Made by a program: the position numbers and the translations under genes. The notes beneath the pieces are model-generated. The model was given only the letters and a program-made list of their open reading frames with translations. It had not been told where the DNA came from and ran no database searches. DNA of 64,000 nt, taken from contig NZ_LT629758.1 in the NCBI RefSeq assembly GCF_900104725.1, forward strand, positions 1,612,001 to 1,676,000, written 5' to 3'. This DNA is from Actinoplanes derwentensis. Lineage in GTDB: Bacteria; Actinomycetota; Actinomycetes; Mycobacteriales; Micromonosporaceae. This document shows, one piece after another, positions 8,003 to 16,052 of this stretch. Position 1 is the first letter of the stretch. Each line of letters starts with the position of its first letter.

Positions 8003-8954
8003 CGACGATACGTCCGAACGGCTGATCCTGGACGTGCTGCGGAGTCGCCGGGGGAGTGCAGGTCAGCCGGTCCCGGACCGCCACGAACTCGTGCGGGGCC
8101 AGCCCGGCGGTGGCCAGGAAATCGGCGACCGAATGGAAACCACCGCGCGCCAGCCGGGCCGAGACGACGGTGGCGGCACGTTCCGCGCTGAAACCGGGCA
8201 GGGCGGCGAACTCGTCCGGGCCGGCCCGGTTCACGTCGACCAGCCCGGACGGCTGCGGCGGCGGCGCGGGATGGTCGAACAGGTTCCGCGGGCCGAATTG
8301 TTCGCCGAACGCGGGTACCGGATCCGCCGGAACCGGCGACGGTGCATCGGGATAGGGCGGCGGGAGAGAGTGACCCGGCGTCGTGGTCGCGGCCTGCTGG
8401 AAAGCGGGACCGGCGGGAGCGATGTAGGGCTGCGGCGCCGGGTAGGGCGAGGCGGGCGGCGTACCAAAGGTGGGCGTGGGGTAGGCCGGTGTCGCATAGA
8501 ACTGGCCCGGCGCCGGGACCAGACCCTGCACCTGCGGCGGCAGCGGAGCCTGAGCGGGCCACGGCATCGGCTGCTGCGGCGGCAGATACCACGGGTGCTG
8601 AGCGGCCCGCCACCGCAACCACTCGGCGTTGATGATCAGCGCGTGCACCACCGAGATCATCCACGTGAACAGCACGCCCAGGGCCAGGAGCATCGACCAG
8701 ACCGAGTCGTCCGGAACCTCGGGACCGACGAAGAAAAAGACGTTGGCCAGCACCGAGTAGACGATCCCGGAGACCCACCACATCGGACGCCGCGCCCGGA
8801 TCCCGACGTAGCAGAACCCGGCCGCGCTCAGGCAGCCGAAACTCAGGATCGGCAGCAGCAGCCAGGCACTGTTCCCGATCCGCCACCACACCCGGCTCGG
8901 CCCGCGGGCCGGCTTGACCCCGTGGGGGTGACCGTCAGGCGGGGTCCACGTCAC
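7995..8954 (-). CDS. membrane protein with C-terminal helix-hairpin-helix domain
   Basis: 319 residues from GTG 8954, overlapping the DUF2997 gene end by 20 bases. Residues 20-125 contain three or four membrane helices (SAWLLLPILSFGCLSAAGFC; WVSGIVYSVLANVFFFVG; MLLALGVLFTWMISVVHALI). Residues 130-245 form a Pro/Ala/Gln-rich linker. Residues 250-310 are a ComEA-like helix-hairpin-helix (LVDVNRAGPDEFAALPGFS). HhH domains bind DNA or mediate protein contacts; a cytoplasmic HhH tethered to the membrane is unusual. It is part of the AAA-DUF1257-DUF2997-radical-SAM operon. Confidence 0.75.
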   Translation of the reverse strand: MTWTPPDGHPHGVKPARGPSRVWWRIGNSAWLLLPILSFGCLSAAGFCYVGIRARRPMWWVSGIVYSVLANVFFFVGPEVPDDSVWSMLLALGVLFTWMISVVHALIINAEWLRWRAAQHPWYLPPQQPMPWPAQAPLPPQVQGLVPAPGQFYATPAYPTPTFGTPPASPYPAPQPYIAPAGPAFQQAATTTPGHSLPPPYPDAPSPVPADPVPAFGEQFGPRNLFDHPAPPPQPSGLVDVNRAGPDEFAALPGFSAERAATVVSARLARGGFHSVADFLATAGLAPHEFVAVRDRLTCTPPATPQHVQDQPFGRIVDV

Positions 8955-9153
8955 GGTTCACCTGCTGATCCTGCACGAACGAGGTCTGGCGCGTGTAGTC
9001 GCTGGTGAAGGCGCTGTTCTGCACCTTGCCGTCGATCAGGTCCTCCAGCACGGCGATGTAGTCGAGGCAGTGGTCGCCGAGGATGTCCAGGGTCTCGGCG
9101 CTGACCGTGCCGTCGGGGTTGACGGTGACCACGATCCGGGGCTTGCCGGTCAC
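8935..9153 (-). CDS. DUF2997 protein
   Basis: A 72-residue protein from GTG 9153, overlapping the DUF1257 stop by four bases (GTGA). The N-terminal half has the beta-hairpin typical of DUF2997 (KPRIVVTVNPDGTVSAETL); the C-terminal half is an acidic helix with a Gln/Asp-rich tail. DUF2997 and DUF1257 genes are known neighbours in cyanobacteria and actinomycetes. Biochemical function is unknown. Confidence 0.75.
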   Translation of the reverse strand: MTGKPRIVVTVNPDGTVSAETLDILGDHCLDYIAVLEDLIDGKVQNSAFTSDYTRQTSFVQDQQVNRDVDPA

Positions 9154-9587
9154 GTCCGCTCCACCTCGAAGACCAGCCGCACTCCGGCGTTGTCGTCGAC
9201 CGTCTCGGACTCCAGCCGCAGTCCGGCGGCGGGTGCCTGATCGCGCAGCCGCTCCAGCACGGTCTGCTGCACCCGGCGGCCGTAGGCGGCGTCTGTCGCG
9301 GTCACCAGCTCGACCGCGCGGGCCTGGTCGGCGCCGGTGAAGTGGGCACCCCAGATGCCCTCGGTGTCGCAGGCGAAAGTGGCGCCGACCTCGCCCCACA
9401 CGGCGGTCATCCGGTCGTCCGCGGTCGTCACCGTGGCGCCGGTGTCGCGCAGCGCGTCAGCCAGCAGGGTGACGTCGCGCATCCGGGTCCGGACCTGGCA
9501 GACGCCGTCGGCGCCACGGTCGGAAGCGGCTTTGATCGCGGCCGCACCGGCCACTGCCAGCGGCACCAGAAGTAGTGTCACACTCAC
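9150..9587 (-). CDS. DUF1257 (Ycf35-like) protein
   Basis: About 145 residues from GTG 9587, preceded by a G-rich site. The family assignment rests on size, the N-terminal small helix followed by a VRTRMRDVTLLADALRD-type strand-helix, and position directly beside DUF2997 and a Ycf46-like ATPase; the sequence is less conserved than the chloroplast Ycf35 form. A short hydrophobic N-terminus (SVTLLLVPLAVAGAAAIKAA) could anchor it in the membrane. Its function is unknown. It overlaps the DUF2997 gene by four bases and lies 35 bases after the AAA gene. Confidence 0.65.
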   Translation of the reverse strand: MSVTLLLVPLAVAGAAAIKAASDRGADGVCQVRTRMRDVTLLADALRDTGATVTTADDRMTAVWGEVGATFACDTEGIWGAHFTGADQARAVELVTATDAAYGRRVQQTVLERLRDQAPAAGLRLESETVDDNAGVRLVFEVERT

Positions 9588-9622
9588 GGCGAACCCCCGT
9601 TCCTCGTCGGTGTGCCGACACC

Positions 9623-11194
9623 TTACCGCCCGGACATGTCCCAGTCGTCGGTGCCGGTTGCCGAAACCGCCCTGGTGCGAGCCCAGCCGCGCAGCGCGTC
9701 GAGGCGTTCGGCCTGGGTGACGCTCAGCGGCACGATGCTCATCACCGCGCGCACCAGGTCGTCGCGGCTCAGCGGACGCCGTTCGGAGAAGGCGTCGAAC
9801 AGCCCGGCGGTGACGGCCTGTTCGATCTCGGCGCCGGAGTACCCCTCGGTCAGCCCGGACAGTTCGAGGAACAGTTCGTCGCCCTCCGGTAGTCCACCGG
9901 CGGCCCGGGGATGGCGCATCGCCCGCCGCAGATGCACCTGCCACACCGCGATCCGCTCGGCCCGGGTGGGCAGGTCGACGAAGAACGTCTCGTCGAACCG
10001 GCCCTTGCGCAGCAGTTCCGACGGCAGGCCCTCGAAGTCGTTGGCGGTGGCGATCACGAACACCGGATGCTGTTTCTCCTGCATCCAGGTGAGGAAGGTG
10101 CCGAACACCCGGGAGCCGGTGCCGGAGTCACCCGTCCCGGACGCGAACCCCTTCTCGATCTCGTCGATCCACAGCACACACGGCGCGATCGCCTCGGCCG
10201 TACGCAGCGCGGTCCGCATGTTGTGCTCGCTGGATCCGACCAGACCGGAGAAGACCCGGCCGATGTCCAGGCGCAGCAGCGGCAGGTTCCAGACGGCGGC
10301 GACGGCTTTCGCGGTCAGTGACTTGCCGCAGCCGGGCACACCGGTGATCAGCACCCCGCGCGGGACGGGCAGCCCGTAGTCGGCGGCGTCGGCGAGCCAC
10401 GATCCGTTGCGTTTGACCAGCCAGGCCTTCAGCTTCTCCAGACCGCCGACGTCGTCGAGCACGGTGTCGGTGGTGACGATCTCCAGCAAGCCCGACTTTC
10501 GTACGGTCTGACGCTTCTCGTCGTGCACGATGTCCAGGTCGTCCAGGTCCAGCACCGGGCTGTTGACCATGGCCCGGGCGTACGCGTTCTCCGCCTCCTG
10601 CATCGTCAGCCCGGCCGCCGCGGCGACGAACCGTTCACGCCCCGTCTCGTCCAGGTCGACCCGCAGCCGGCCGCTGGCCGTGTTCGAGCTGATCATCGTT
10701 TCCAGCAGCACCCGCCGCTGGGTCTCGCCGGGCAGCGGGTAGTCGACGATCGTGACGTCCTTGGACAGCTCGGCCGGGATCGCCAGAACCGGGGAGAGCA
10801 GCACCAGCGTGCGCGGGTGCAGGCCGCTGCGGAACACCTGGGCGATGTCGCGCAGCAGCCGGACCGGCTCCATGTTCTGCGGGTACTGCCCGTCCTGCAG
10901 CAGCGGATGCAGGTCACGGAAGACGAAGACGGCCGGCTCCTCGATGCGCTGGATCGCCTGCAGCGCGTCGACCGGTCGCAGACCGCCGGCTCGGGGCTGC
11001 CCGTCCTGGTGGATCAGGCCGCGGGTGGCCGTCCACGTCCACACCCCGCGCGGAATCCGCACCTGGTCGGTGTCCCGGGCGATCGCCGCGATCTCGTGCA
11101 GGGCCCGCTGCTCTTCGAACGACTCCAGGTAGAGGATCGGGAACCGGGCCTTCAGCAGTTGCGCGAAGGTCGCCGCGAAGGACCTGTGGTTCAT
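9623..11194 (-). CDS. Ycf46-like AAA+ ATPase
   Basis: 523 residues from ATG 11194. The N-terminal half (1-230) is the Ycf46-specific region (ARFPILYLESFEEQRALHEI) with an inactive-looking ATPase fold. The C-terminal AAA+ module has Walker A GVPGCGKS at about residues 285-292, Walker B VLWIDEIEKG at about 340-349, sensor-1 TAND and an arginine-finger-like ELLRKGRFDE. Ycf46 relatives are Cdc48-like cytoplasmic ATPases linked to carbon uptake in cyanobacteria; the actinomycete role is unknown. It is the first gene of the five-gene minus-strand operon and probably drives remodelling of the DUF1257/DUF2997 partners. Confidence 0.85.
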   Translation of the reverse strand: MNHRSFAATFAQLLKARFPILYLESFEEQRALHEIAAIARDTDQVRIPRGVWTWTATRGLIHQDGQPRAGGLRPVDALQAIQRIEEPAVFVFRDLHPLLQDGQYPQNMEPVRLLRDIAQVFRSGLHPRTLVLLSPVLAIPAELSKDVTIVDYPLPGETQRRVLLETMISSNTASGRLRVDLDETGRERFVAAAAGLTMQEAENAYARAMVNSPVLDLDDLDIVHDEKRQTVRKSGLLEIVTTDTVLDDVGGLEKLKAWLVKRNGSWLADAADYGLPVPRGVLITGVPGCGKSLTAKAVAAVWNLPLLRLDIGRVFSGLVGSSEHNMRTALRTAEAIAPCVLWIDEIEKGFASGTGDSGTGSRVFGTFLTWMQEKQHPVFVIATANDFEGLPSELLRKGRFDETFFVDLPTRAERIAVWQVHLRRAMRHPRAAGGLPEGDELFLELSGLTEGYSGAEIEQAVTAGLFDAFSERRPLSRDDLVRAVMSIVPLSVTQAERLDALRGWARTRAVSATGTDDWDMSGR

Positions 11195-11331
11195 GCCGCC
11201 ATGTTCGCACGACCGGCAAGGGAATTCCCGCTTGTGGCTGCCGCGCGAAATGTGCGGGCATAGCACGACTCCCCTGAGCCTGATGAGATCTATCAGCTTC
11301 GATGGTTGCGCCGGTAATTTTCGACTCCGAA

Positions 11332-11353
11332 AGCCGTTTGGGGGCAAACGGCT
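11332..11353 (+). promoter_or_regulatory. 5'-leader hairpin before subtilisin gene
   Basis: A perfect 9-bp inverted repeat (AGCCGTTTG, GGGG, CAAACGGCT) ends 33 bases before the protease start codon. It lies in the 192-base divergent gap with the AAA gene. It could be an operator or a leader structure; no partner is known. Confidence 0.45.
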
Positions 11354-11386
11354 CCTCTTCCACACCGATCGAGAGGAACAGGGGAC

Positions 11387-12943
11387 GTGACACTCCACCG
11401 CACGTCAGCAGCGAGCGCGGGCCTCCTCGCGCTGGGGCTGAGCGCGATCGTCGGTTACGGCACGCCCGCCGTCGCCGCCGAGCCCACCGGCACCATCCTG
11501 GCCGCCGGTTCACCGGACGCCATCGAGGGCAGCTACATCGTCGTCCTCAAGGACGGCACCACCACGACGGCCACCACACTCGCCGGCCGGTACGACGGCA
11601 CGGTCGAAGAGGTCTACGCGAAGGCGATCAAGGGCTTCGAAACCAGGATCGATGCCGACGACGCGGCGAAACTGGCCGCCGACCCGGCCGTCGCCTACGT
11701 CGAACAGAACCAGATCATCCGCCTGGCCGCCGGCACCCAGACCGGCGCCACCTGGGGCCTGGACCGGATCGACCAGGCGAGCCTGCCGCTGTCGACCACC
11801 TACACGTACCCGAACACCGCGTCGAGCGTGCACGCCTACATCATCGACACCGGCATCCTGACCACGCACTCGCAGTTCGGCGGGCGCGCGACCAGCGGTT
11901 ACGACTTCGTCGACAGCGACAGCAACGCCACCGACTGCAACGGCCACGGCACTCACGTCGCCGGTACCGTCGGCGGCTCCACCTACGGCGTGGCCAAACA
12001 AGTGCAGCTCGTCGCGGTCCGGGTCCTCGACTGCGAGGGCAGCGGCACCACGGCCGGCGTCATCTCCGGCATCAACTGGGTCACCAGCAACGCGATCAAA
12101 CCGGCCGTGGCGAACATGAGCCTCGGCGGCGCCGCCAGCACCACCCTCGACACCGCCGTGTCGAACTCGATCGCGGCCGGCATCACCTACGGCGTCGCGG
12201 CCGGCAACGACAACGCCAACGCGTCCAGTTACTCCCCGGCCCGTGTCACCAGCGCCATCACGGTCGGCGCGACCGCCAGCACGGACGCCCGCGCCAGCTA
12301 CTCCAACTACGGCAGCGTCCTGGACATCTTCGCGCCCGGCACGTCGATCACCTCGGCCTGGTACACCAGCACCACCGCGACCAGCACCATCAGCGGCACC
12401 TCGATGGCCACCCCGCACGTCGTCGGCGCGGCCGCCCTGGTCCTGCAGGACAACCCGTCCTACACCCCCGCCCAGGTCGCCTCGACCCTGACCACCAACG
12501 CGGTCGCCAGCAAGGTCACCAGCCCCGGCACCGGCTCGCCGAACCTGCTCCTGCAGGTCGGCACCGGCGGCGGAGGCGAGACCCCCACCCCCACCGGCTG
12601 CACCGGCACCAACGGCACCGCCGTCAGCATCCCCGACGCCGGTTCCGCGGTGACCAGCTCGATCACCGTCTCCGGCTGCGGCCGCTCGGCCTCGTCGGCC
12701 TCGTCGATCGCGGTCGACATCACCCACACCTACCGCGGTGACCTGACCATCGCACTGGTCGCCCCGGACGGCACCAGCTACGCGCTGAAGGCCAGCAGCA
12801 GCTCGGACAGCACCGACAACGTCAACACCACCTACACCGCGAACCTGTCCAGCGAGGCTGCCGACGGCACCTGGCAGCTCAAGGTCCAGGACGTCTACTC
12901 CTCGGACACCGGCACCATCAACTCCTGGACCCTCACGGTCTGA
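11387..12943 (+). CDS. secreted subtilisin-like S8 protease with P domain
   Basis: 518 residues from GTG 11387 (AGGGG just upstream). It has a Sec signal peptide (residues 1-30, ending AVAAE), an I9 propeptide (about 45-110, SYIVVLKDG to AYVEQNQ), then the S8 domain with catalytic Asp154 (YIIDTG), His187 (GHGTHVAG) and Ser339 (SGTSMATPH). A Gly/Thr-Pro linker leads to a C-terminal P/Homo B domain (about 403-518; HTYRGDLTIALVAPDGTSY, ending SWTLTV). It is probably an exported, self-maturing proteinase. The P domain is about 60% identical by eye to that of the HNH nuclease gene 1.8 kb downstream. Confidence 0.93.
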   Translation: MTLHRTSAASAGLLALGLSAIVGYGTPAVAAEPTGTILAAGSPDAIEGSYIVVLKDGTTTTATTLAGRYDGTVEEVYAKAIKGFETRIDADDAAKLAADPAVAYVEQNQIIRLAAGTQTGATWGLDRIDQASLPLSTTYTYPNTASSVHAYIIDTGILTTHSQFGGRATSGYDFVDSDSNATDCNGHGTHVAGTVGGSTYGVAKQVQLVAVRVLDCEGSGTTAGVISGINWVTSNAIKPAVANMSLGGAASTTLDTAVSNSIAAGITYGVAAGNDNANASSYSPARVTSAITVGATASTDARASYSNYGSVLDIFAPGTSITSAWYTSTTATSTISGTSMATPHVVGAAALVLQDNPSYTPAQVASTLTTNAVASKVTSPGTGSPNLLLQVGTGGGGETPTPTGCTGTNGTAVSIPDAGSAVTSSITVSGCGRSASSASSIAVDITHTYRGDLTIALVAPDGTSYALKASSSSDSTDNVNTTYTANLSSEAADGTWQLKVQDVYSSDTGTINSWTLTV

Positions 12944-12958
12944 CCCCGTTCCCCCGAA

Positions 12959-12996
12959 GTGATCGGGCCCGGCGACCACTCGCCGGGCCCGATCAC
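12959..12996. terminator. terminator after subtilisin gene
   Basis: A perfect 17-bp stem (12959-12975 and 12980-12996) with loop CCAC begins 16 bases after the protease stop codon. Confidence 0.8.
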
Positions 12997-13083
12997 CATT
13001 GGGTGGCCGCCGGTAAGGCCGACGCCCTCGCGCCCCGAAACGCCGGGGCCTTGCGGAAACGCCGTCCGTGGCATAGCCCCGGG

Positions 13084-13263
13084 GTGACCGACGAGGACGC
13101 CCTGACCGCTCGGTTTCGACGGCATCCGGGTGTCGGTCGATGACGTCACCACCGCGGAGTCCGCGCTGGCCAGGCTCGCGGATTTCACCGGCATCGAAGG
13201 CCTGGACCCTTCGGCGACGGCGATCCACTCGGCGTTCCATTTCCGTCCCGCGGACCGCTGACC
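13084..13263 (+). pseudogene. small gene remnant with frameshift (unrecognised)
   Basis: In the 381-base gap between the protease and the DUF2203 gene, GTG 13084 opens a reading (VTDEDALTARF) that meets TGA after 20 codons. The next frame carries on with protein-like content (DGIRVSVDDVTTAESALARL, then ADFTGIEGLDPSATAIHSAF) to TGA 13261. One base of shift near 13115 would join the two into a protein of about 59 residues. No family recognised. The rest of the gap holds only the terminator. Confidence 0.35.
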
Positions 13264-13324
13264 CGGTCGTTCTCCGGCGGCGCGGGGTCCGGGCGCCTCG
13301 GCGTGGGGGTGACACACTCTGATC

Positions 13325-13696
13325 ATGGGTTTGTTCACATTGCCGGAAGCGCGACTCGAACTCGTGAAACTACGGCCCGTCATCGCCGAGATCATCACTC
13401 TCCGTGCCGACATGGTGGAACTCTCCGCGGCCCTGGTACCCGGCGGTGAACCCACCACGCTCGGCGGCCTGCCGGAGCGCAAATTCACCGAGGCCCGTCT
13501 CAACGAACTGATGACCGAGATCCAGCAGACCGGCGCCGCACTCAAGGGCGTCGCCCCACTGCTGCTGGACTTCCCCGCCGATCTCGACGGCGTTCCCGTT
13601 CTGCTGTGCTGGCTCGAAGGCGACGCCGACATCACCTGGTACCACCGCGCCGACCTCGGCTTCGGCGGCCGTCGCCCACTCCCCGAAACCACCTAG
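13325..13696 (+). CDS. DUF2203 domain protein
   Basis: 123 residues from ATG 13325. The N-terminus (FTLPEARLELVKLRPVIAEI) and C-terminus (GVPVLLCWLEGDADITWYHR, then ADLGFGGRRPL) match the DUF2203 family, including the conserved CWxxGE-like and W-H strand near the end. Helical, probably cytoplasmic, function unknown. It is a single gene, convergent with the acetyltransferase across the repeat cluster. Confidence 0.85.
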   Translation: MGLFTLPEARLELVKLRPVIAEIITLRADMVELSAALVPGGEPTTLGGLPERKFTEARLNELMTEIQQTGAALKGVAPLLLDFPADLDGVPVLLCWLEGDADITWYHRADLGFGGRRPLPETT

Positions 13697-13712
13697 TTCA
13701 ACCGAGATCCAA

Positions 13713-14113
13713 ACCCTTTTCCGGTACGCCCCACGAAACGGTCCCGTCCACACCGCGCGAGATGGCAGCTGGTCACGGCCGACGACGCGGCCGCCGGGCC
13801 GAATGCGGTGGCCGCCGCTACGCCAGCCGAATGCGGTGGTCCCGGCACACCGGCCGAATGCGGTGGCCGCGGGGGCGTCGGCCGAATGCGACGACTGACC
13901 GCGGGCCGGGCCGAATGCGGTGACCCGGTGGGCGCACGGCTGAATGCGGCGGCTGTCGGCCGCCGGGTTCTGACCGGCCGGGCGCCGGGCTGAATGGGGG
14001 ACCGCTGGGCGGTGAGCATCGCATTCGGCCCGGCGGTCGCGGGTCGGCCGTTCGCCGGGAACCGCCTCGCGGGGCGAGGCGGGACCGTTTTGTGGGGCGT
14101 ACCGGAGAAGGGT
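13713..14113. repeat. 0.4-kb unit bounded by 36-bp inverted repeats
   Basis: Bases 13713-13748 and 14078-14113 are inverted copies of one another with three mismatches in 36. The ends read ACCCTTTTCCGGTACGCC on the left and its complement on the right. The enclosed 330 bases have no credible gene and carry the 28-base-period motif array described separately. It fits a miniature non-autonomous element (MITE-like) or a large stem-loop between two convergent genes. No target-site duplication is obvious. Confidence 0.65.
13798..14000 (+). repeat. array of GCCGAATGCGGTGG motifs at ~28-base spacing
   Basis: Copies start at 13798, 13826, 13853, 13881, 13910 and about 13939 (spacings 28, 27, 28, 29, 29), with a degenerate copy near 13989 and an inverted copy at 14021-14030. 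The first three share the 14-base core exactly; the fourth to seventh drift towards the 3' end. Between cores the sequence varies but stays GC-rich. The array is entirely inside the inverted-repeat unit. Confidence 0.75.
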
Positions 14114-14121
14114 CTAGGAAG

Positions 14122-14709
14122 TCACCGGGAGAGGGACGCCAGACGCCTCTGGTCGGCGGGGCGGCGGATCGCGCAGCGGACCTCGGGCCAGCGGGCGGGG
14201 CGTTCGTAGACGAGTTCGAGACCGTCTTCGGTGTCCCATTGTTCGCCGATCTGGCGGAAGCCGAAACCGGTGGCCAGCGAGCGCGAGGCGACGTTGTCGG
14301 GGGAGATGCTGACCCGGACCCGGTTGACGCGGGGGTCGCGGATCGCCCGGGACAGCAGATCATCGAGGGCGGTCCGGGCATAACCGTGACCGCGGTGGTC
14401 GGGGTCGATGCCGTAACCGATCTCGACCACGCCGGTGGAATCCGGTGGGCCGTGGAATCCGGCGGCGCCGACCGCCTTGTTGAGCGAACCGGCCCAGATC
14501 AGACCGGTCACCCAGGCTGCGGCGCGTGGATCAGCGTCGCATTGGGCGGCACGCATGCGCCAGACCGGGCCGCATTCGGGGCCGAGAAGGTAGGGGGTGA
14601 CCGGAACCGGAATGACGGTAGCGGCGGTGGCCGCATCGCCGTCGGCTAGCGCGTGGAACGCCGCGGGGGTCAGATGCAGGATGCGTACGTCGGGGTGTGA
14701 CTGTGACAC
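14122..14709 (-). CDS. GNAT-family N-acetyltransferase
   Basis: About 195 residues. The acetyl-CoA-binding core is clear: VVEIGYGIDPDHRGHGYART (motif A R/Q-x-x-G-x-G/A written as HRGHGYA) followed by ALDDLLSRAIRD, and the C-terminal VRVSISPDNVASRSLATGFG typical of GNAT strand 5 and helix. GTG 14709 is used; a TTG 18 bases further upstream is also possible. The substrate is unknown, resembling RimJ-type acetyltransferases. It ends just outside the inverted-repeat unit. Confidence 0.8.
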   Translation of the reverse strand: MSQSHPDVRILHLTPAAFHALADGDAATAATVIPVPVTPYLLGPECGPVWRMRAAQCDADPRAAAWVTGLIWAGSLNKAVGAAGFHGPPDSTGVVEIGYGIDPDHRGHGYARTALDDLLSRAIRDPRVNRVRVSISPDNVASRSLATGFGFRQIGEQWDTEDGLELVYERPARWPEVRCAIRRPADQRRLASLSR

Positions 14710-14785
14710 CGGGGAAGAGTGCCACAAACCCGGCGACTGCGACCCTTCTCATTAGGAGCGTCACAGTCGCCGGAATCACACTTTC

Positions 14786-15886
14786 CTAAACTGTGAGCGT
14801 CCAGGTGCTCAGATAGCCGGTGTCGCCGGAGTAGTTGTCCTTCACACTCAGGCTCCAGGTGCCGTTCGCGGTCTCGCTCGACAGGTTCGCGGTGTAGGTG
14901 GTGTCGACGTTCGCGGCACTGTCCGAACTGCTGGCCGCCTTGAGGATGTAATAGCTGCCGTCGGGGGCGTAAAGCCAGATCGACAGGTCGCCGCGGAAGG
15001 TGTGCACGACGTTGACGTAGACCGTCGACGTCGCCGACGCCGCCGTGCGGGAGCAACCCGAAATGGTGATCGAGCTGGCCACCGCCGCGCCCGCGTCCGG
15101 AACAGTCACGTCGGTCCCGTTACTGCCGGTGCACGTGCCTCCGGTCGCGGTGACCGTCGGTGATGCGGTAGCGGTCGGTGACGTCGTGATCGTCGGGGAT
15201 GTCGTGGTTCCGCCGCCGATCACCGTCACCACCGTGACCGTGCTGTTGGTGCACGCCGCGGCATAGGTGGTCAGCGCGGACTTCTCGGCGGTGTCCACGG
15301 TCAGGCCCCAGCGGGTCTTCACCGCGGTCCACTCGGTGATGTAACGGCAGCGCACGCTCGCCAGCGACGGGATCCACTCGGCCGGATCCTGATCACTCTT
15401 GGACTGGTTGACGTTATCGGTCACCGCGACCAGGGGCCGGGCGTCGCCGATGTCGTTGGCGTAGGCCTCCCGCTGCGCCGACGTCCAGTTCCGGGACCCG
15501 GAGTCCCACGACTCGGCCAGCGGCACCATGTGGTCGATGTCCAGGTCCGACGGGTCGGTCCAGGTCTCGCCGTCATAGTAGGAGAGCCAGGCGCCGCCAC
15601 TGAGCGCACATCCCGAGCCGACGCTCGGCGCGGTGGTGGCCTCGGCGATCAGCACCTCGTAACGGGTGTTGCAGCCGTCGCTGTCGGCGTCGATCCAGTG
15701 GTTGAACAGGTCCCGGTCGTAGCCGGTGCGCACCTCGGTGGCCACCGGCAGGTTGGCGACCATCGTGCGCAGCGGCTGCGAGACGGTGGCCGCCGCGGCG
15801 GGCCCGGCCGTCACGACGACGGCCACCAGCCCACTCGCCAGGGCTGCCGCGGCGGTGATGACGAGGGCTAGACGTTTCCGGATCAT
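14786..15886 (-). CDS. secreted HNH nuclease with C-terminal P domain
   Basis: 366 residues with a signal peptide (1-33, AGPAAAAT). The nuclease domain (about 35-210) has the HNH pattern DLDIDHMVPLAESW (Asp118-His119), then NDIGDARPLVAVTDNVNQSK and DPAEWIP, as in the secreted DUF1524-type HNH family of actinomycetes. A Thr/Ser/Pro-rich linker (225-250) leads to a P/Homo B domain of about 115 residues closely similar to that of the subtilisin at 11387. It is probably an extracellular DNase. A nuclease joined to a proprotein-convertase P domain is an unusual fusion. Confidence 0.85.
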   Translation of the reverse strand: MIRKRLALVITAAAALASGLVAVVVTAGPAAAATVSQPLRTMVANLPVATEVRTGYDRDLFNHWIDADSDGCNTRYEVLIAEATTAPSVGSGCALSGGAWLSYYDGETWTDPSDLDIDHMVPLAESWDSGSRNWTSAQREAYANDIGDARPLVAVTDNVNQSKSDQDPAEWIPSLASVRCRYITEWTAVKTRWGLTVDTAEKSALTTYAAACTNSTVTVVTVIGGGTTTSPTITTSPTATASPTVTATGGTCTGSNGTDVTVPDAGAAVASSITISGCSRTAASATSTVYVNVVHTFRGDLSIWLYAPDGSYYILKAASSSDSAANVDTTYTANLSSETANGTWSLSVKDNYSGDTGYLSTWTLTV

Positions 15887-15987
15887 GGGGGTTTCTCCGG
15901 TTCCTCAGGGGGTTTCTGAGATTCTGAGCCCTCACCGGGTCCGGATTGCATCGATCAACGGAAATGTTTCATGCCAGCTGGGCCATC

Positions 15988-16011
15988 GGGGCCGCGGTAT
16001 GCCACGGCCCC
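15988..16011. terminator. possible terminator between kinase and nuclease genes
   Basis: A 7-bp stem (GGGGCCG/CGGCCCC) with a 10-base loop lies between the kinase stop (16053) and the nuclease start (15886). It is weaker than the other hairpins. Confidence 0.35.
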
Positions 16012-16052
16012 CGGCCCACGCCCGACCGCTGACGTGAGCTGCGGGCCGTGGG

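Noticed and set aside
13084-13143. Small gene of 20 codons from GTG
   Set aside because: Better explained as the start of a frameshifted remnant that continues in the next frame.
13798-14000. Regularly spaced repeats resembling a CRISPR array
   Set aside because: The repeated core is only 14 bases, spacers are about 14 bases and GC-rich, copies degenerate quickly, and no cas genes are present.
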